A stretch of 64,000 nucleotides of DNA, taken from NCBI RefSeq assembly GCF_003319105.1, contig NZ_QOHH01000004.1:62001-126000 (forward strand), written 5' to 3'. The stretch is from Blastococcus sp. TF02-09 (lineage in GTDB: Bacteria > Actinomycetota > Actinomycetes > Mycobacteriales > Geodermatophilaceae). This document shows, one piece after another, positions 62,461-64,000 of this stretch (position 1 is the stretch's first letter; every line of letters starts with the position of its first letter). The notes under the pieces are model-generated. The model saw only the letters and a program-made list of their open reading frames with translations, did no database searches and was not told the origin of the DNA. Both the position numbers and the translations under genes were made by a program.

Positions 62461-63486
62461 TCAGCCGCCCACGAACAGGAGGGCGACGGTGCCGCCGTAG
62501 ATGAGGAAGATCGAGACACCCTCGAAACCGATCCACTTCCGGTCACGCATGAGCAGGCCACCGGCCAGGACCGCGGTCATCAGCATGGTTCCACCGAGCA
62601 GCACCAGGCTGGTCGGGCCGGCGTCGCGGTACAGGGGGCCATCGAGGTACGCGACGTCGGCGATGGCGATCATGAGGACGTCGTAGACGTTCCCCCCGAT
62701 GATGTTCCCCACGCCCAGGGTCAGCTGCCCCATCCGTACGGCCGTGAGCAGGACGACGAGCTCGGGCAGCGAGCTGATCGCGGTGGTCAGGGTGAATCCG
62801 ACCAGCCCGCTGTCCAGCCCGGTTCCCGCAACCACACCGAGTCCGGCTCGACCGACCACCCATCCAGCGACGCCCGTTCCCAGACCGAGGACGGCCAGTG
62901 AGGCCCACAGCCGGCGAGTCGTGGGGCCGCTCCCGCCCTCGTCCGCAGGGTCGTCCTGGCGCTCCTCGGTGTCGGCCGTACGGGTCGGCTGCCACATCGG
63001 TTCCCGCTGCATGCGGCGGAGCAGCACCAGCCCGTAGCCGTAGAAGACCGGGATGAGCACCGTCAGCGGGTGTATCCAGCCGAGTGTCAAGGCCGGAGTG
63101 GCGTAGCCGATGACCGGGATCGCGAGCAGGGCGAGCAGGATCACCGCCTGCAGCACGTTCTGCAGGCTCGCGGCCGCGCGCTCGATGTTGCCTCGCCGGT
63201 AGAGGAGATCGGCGATGGCCAGCCAGACGGTCTGCAGGGCGATGCCACCGACCGGGTTCGAGAGCGCGAAACCCGCATCCCCCTCCAGCGCTCCGGTCAG
63301 CACGGTGACGTTGCCGGGCAGCGATGTCACGGCGCCGAGGAGCAGCGCTCCGCCCAGCGCATCACCGAGGCCGGTCCGCTCGGCCAGGATGTCGGCGGTG
63401 CGGGTCAGCCGGACGCCGGCCACCACGATGACCAGCGCCATGGCCCCGAGGGCGAACACGCTGGGGCCCAGCGGCCACGTCGTCAA
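62461..63486 (-). CDS. Sodium/calcium-exchanger-family membrane transporter
   Basis: 341-residue protein of the CaCA superfamily with two inverted repeats. Each repeat keeps part of the alpha motif: ALLLGAVTSLPGNVTVLTGA in the first and GFTLTTAISSLPELVVLLTAV in the second, the second with the conserved SxPE and the nearby GNIIGGNVYDVLMI. About ten helices. It could exchange Na+ or H+ for Ca2+; the ion is not certain. A hydrophilic loop at residues about 165-195 separates the repeats. Leftward in line with the PRC and CAP genes. Confidence 0.87.
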   Translation of the reverse strand: MTTWPLGPSVFALGAMALVIVVAGVRLTRTADILAERTGLGDALGGALLLGAVTSLPGNVTVLTGALEGDAGFALSNPVGGIALQTVWLAIADLLYRRGNIERAAASLQNVLQAVILLALLAIPVIGYATPALTLGWIHPLTVLIPVFYGYGLVLLRRMQREPMWQPTRTADTEERQDDPADEGGSGPTTRRLWASLAVLGLGTGVAGWVVGRAGLGVVAGTGLDSGLVGFTLTTAISSLPELVVLLTAVRMGQLTLGVGNIIGGNVYDVLMIAIADVAYLDGPLYRDAGPTSLVLLGGTMLMTAVLAGGLLMRDRKWIGFEGVSIFLIYGGTVALLFVGG

Positions 63487-63583
63487 GAATCGCTCCGCTC
63501 GTCCAGCCTGATGGATCCCGGTGAGCGCACCGTCACGTCCGTGGTCGGCTGCCCGCCCCGGCCCGCTGCGCCGAGATGACGCA

Positions 63584-63865
63584 TCAGCGGCGGCGCCCCC
63601 AGCGTCGCTCCCCGGTCACCAGGACGGCGACGGTCAGCGGGGGGACCAGCCCGGCGACCCCGAGCACTGCGGAGTGGGCGAGCGCGGCCGCCCCGAGCAA
63701 CGCCAGCGCGGACACCGCAGCGATCGCCACCGACCATCGCCACCGGCGCGATTCCCGCGTCGCCGGGGGCGCTCCGGTCCCGGCGAGCAGCCGGGCGAGA
63801 TCGGGGGACTCCGTCCTGAGCGCTGACTCGATGTCCTCGAGTCGCTGTCGTTCCGAGCCCGTCAT
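63584..63865 (-). CDS. DUF3040-like small membrane protein
   Basis: 93-residue protein. ATG 63865 begins MTGSERQRLEDIESALRTES, a helix as in DUF3040 proteins, followed by two membrane segments (RWRWSVAIAAVSALALLGAA and AVLGVAGLVPPLTVAVLVTG) and a basic end. GGAG precedes the ATG. The longer in-frame start at 63997 would add 44 residues of unstructured basic sequence and is not favoured. Function unknown. The remaining 135 bp to the window end hold no visible gene. Confidence 0.7.
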   Translation of the reverse strand: MTGSERQRLEDIESALRTESPDLARLLAGTGAPPATRESRRWRWSVAIAAVSALALLGAAALAHSAVLGVAGLVPPLTVAVLVTGERRWGRRR

Positions 63866-64000
63866 GGGCCTCGGCTCCTTCCGCCGGGGGCACACCCCTC
63901 GGTCCGCCGCTGTGCTCGACGGGAGCGAGGGGTGCCCACGTCCGCGGGCGCCCACACGCGCGGGCCGGCGGTGTTCCTCGCGGCTGGCTCGGGACATCTC

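Overview
The window comes from a very GC-rich actinobacterium, most likely a Geodermatophilaceae member (Blastococcus or Geodermatophilus type). The reasons are the mycobacteria-like core block, mycofactocin-linked dehydrogenases, MftD, a class F sortase, many GTG starts, and a formate dehydrogenase whose selenocysteine codon is read as UAG. I know that last trait only from reports on this family. Most genes sit in tight operons with 4-nt stop/start overlaps.

Left part (1-30.1 kb), housekeeping: bioY (partial), a GH13 alpha-glucosidase, MFS exporter plus truncated haemoglobin (coupled), prolyl oligopeptidase, an HNH protein, an SCO6745-like protein, a surface protein with its class F sortase, kynureninase, an amidase, then a block also found in Mycobacterium tuberculosis around Rv2464c-Rv2468c. 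The members of that block are CtaJ-like and DUF5130 proteins, pepN, an Rv2466c-type reductase, rpiB and, 9 kb further on, nei2. Inserted genes include SDR and GNAT enzymes, two frameshifted genes (an SGNH hydrolase and a DUF429 protein), an Eis-like acetyltransferase, a MarR-like regulator, a lipoprotein, a SigG-like sigma factor, an NDH-2-like flavoprotein and a hemerythrin.

Boundary (30.4-30.5 kb): a 47-nt 3' fragment of a tRNA-Gly gene lacks its 5' half and is followed by an AraC-type gene remnant. This looks like an integration-site scar. To its right the gene content becomes accessory.

Right part (30.8-64 kb), redox, ion and one-carbon functions: two zinc-dependent alcohol/formaldehyde dehydrogenases with small proteins; a hemerythrin-esterase fusion coupled to a Yellow/MRJP-family protein; a complete Mrp antiporter operon (A-G); a leftward cluster of HPP membrane protein, helical protein, nitrate-reductase-like molybdoenzyme and CrtI-like flavoprotein; a rightward operon of ctaD, formate dehydrogenase alpha (UAG-Sec with a bacterial SECIS hairpin), beta, an NrfD-type membrane subunit and a small membrane protein; mftD with three tandem mycofactocin-coupled SDRs; and finally a CAP lipoprotein, a PRC-barrel protein, a Na/Ca-type antiporter and a DUF3040-like protein.

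Taken together the right part reads as a module for oxidising alcohols, formaldehyde and formate. Electrons would enter the quinone pool and oxidase, with ion-homeostasis and stress proteins alongside. No integrase, transposase, CRISPR array, intact tRNA or rRNA was seen.
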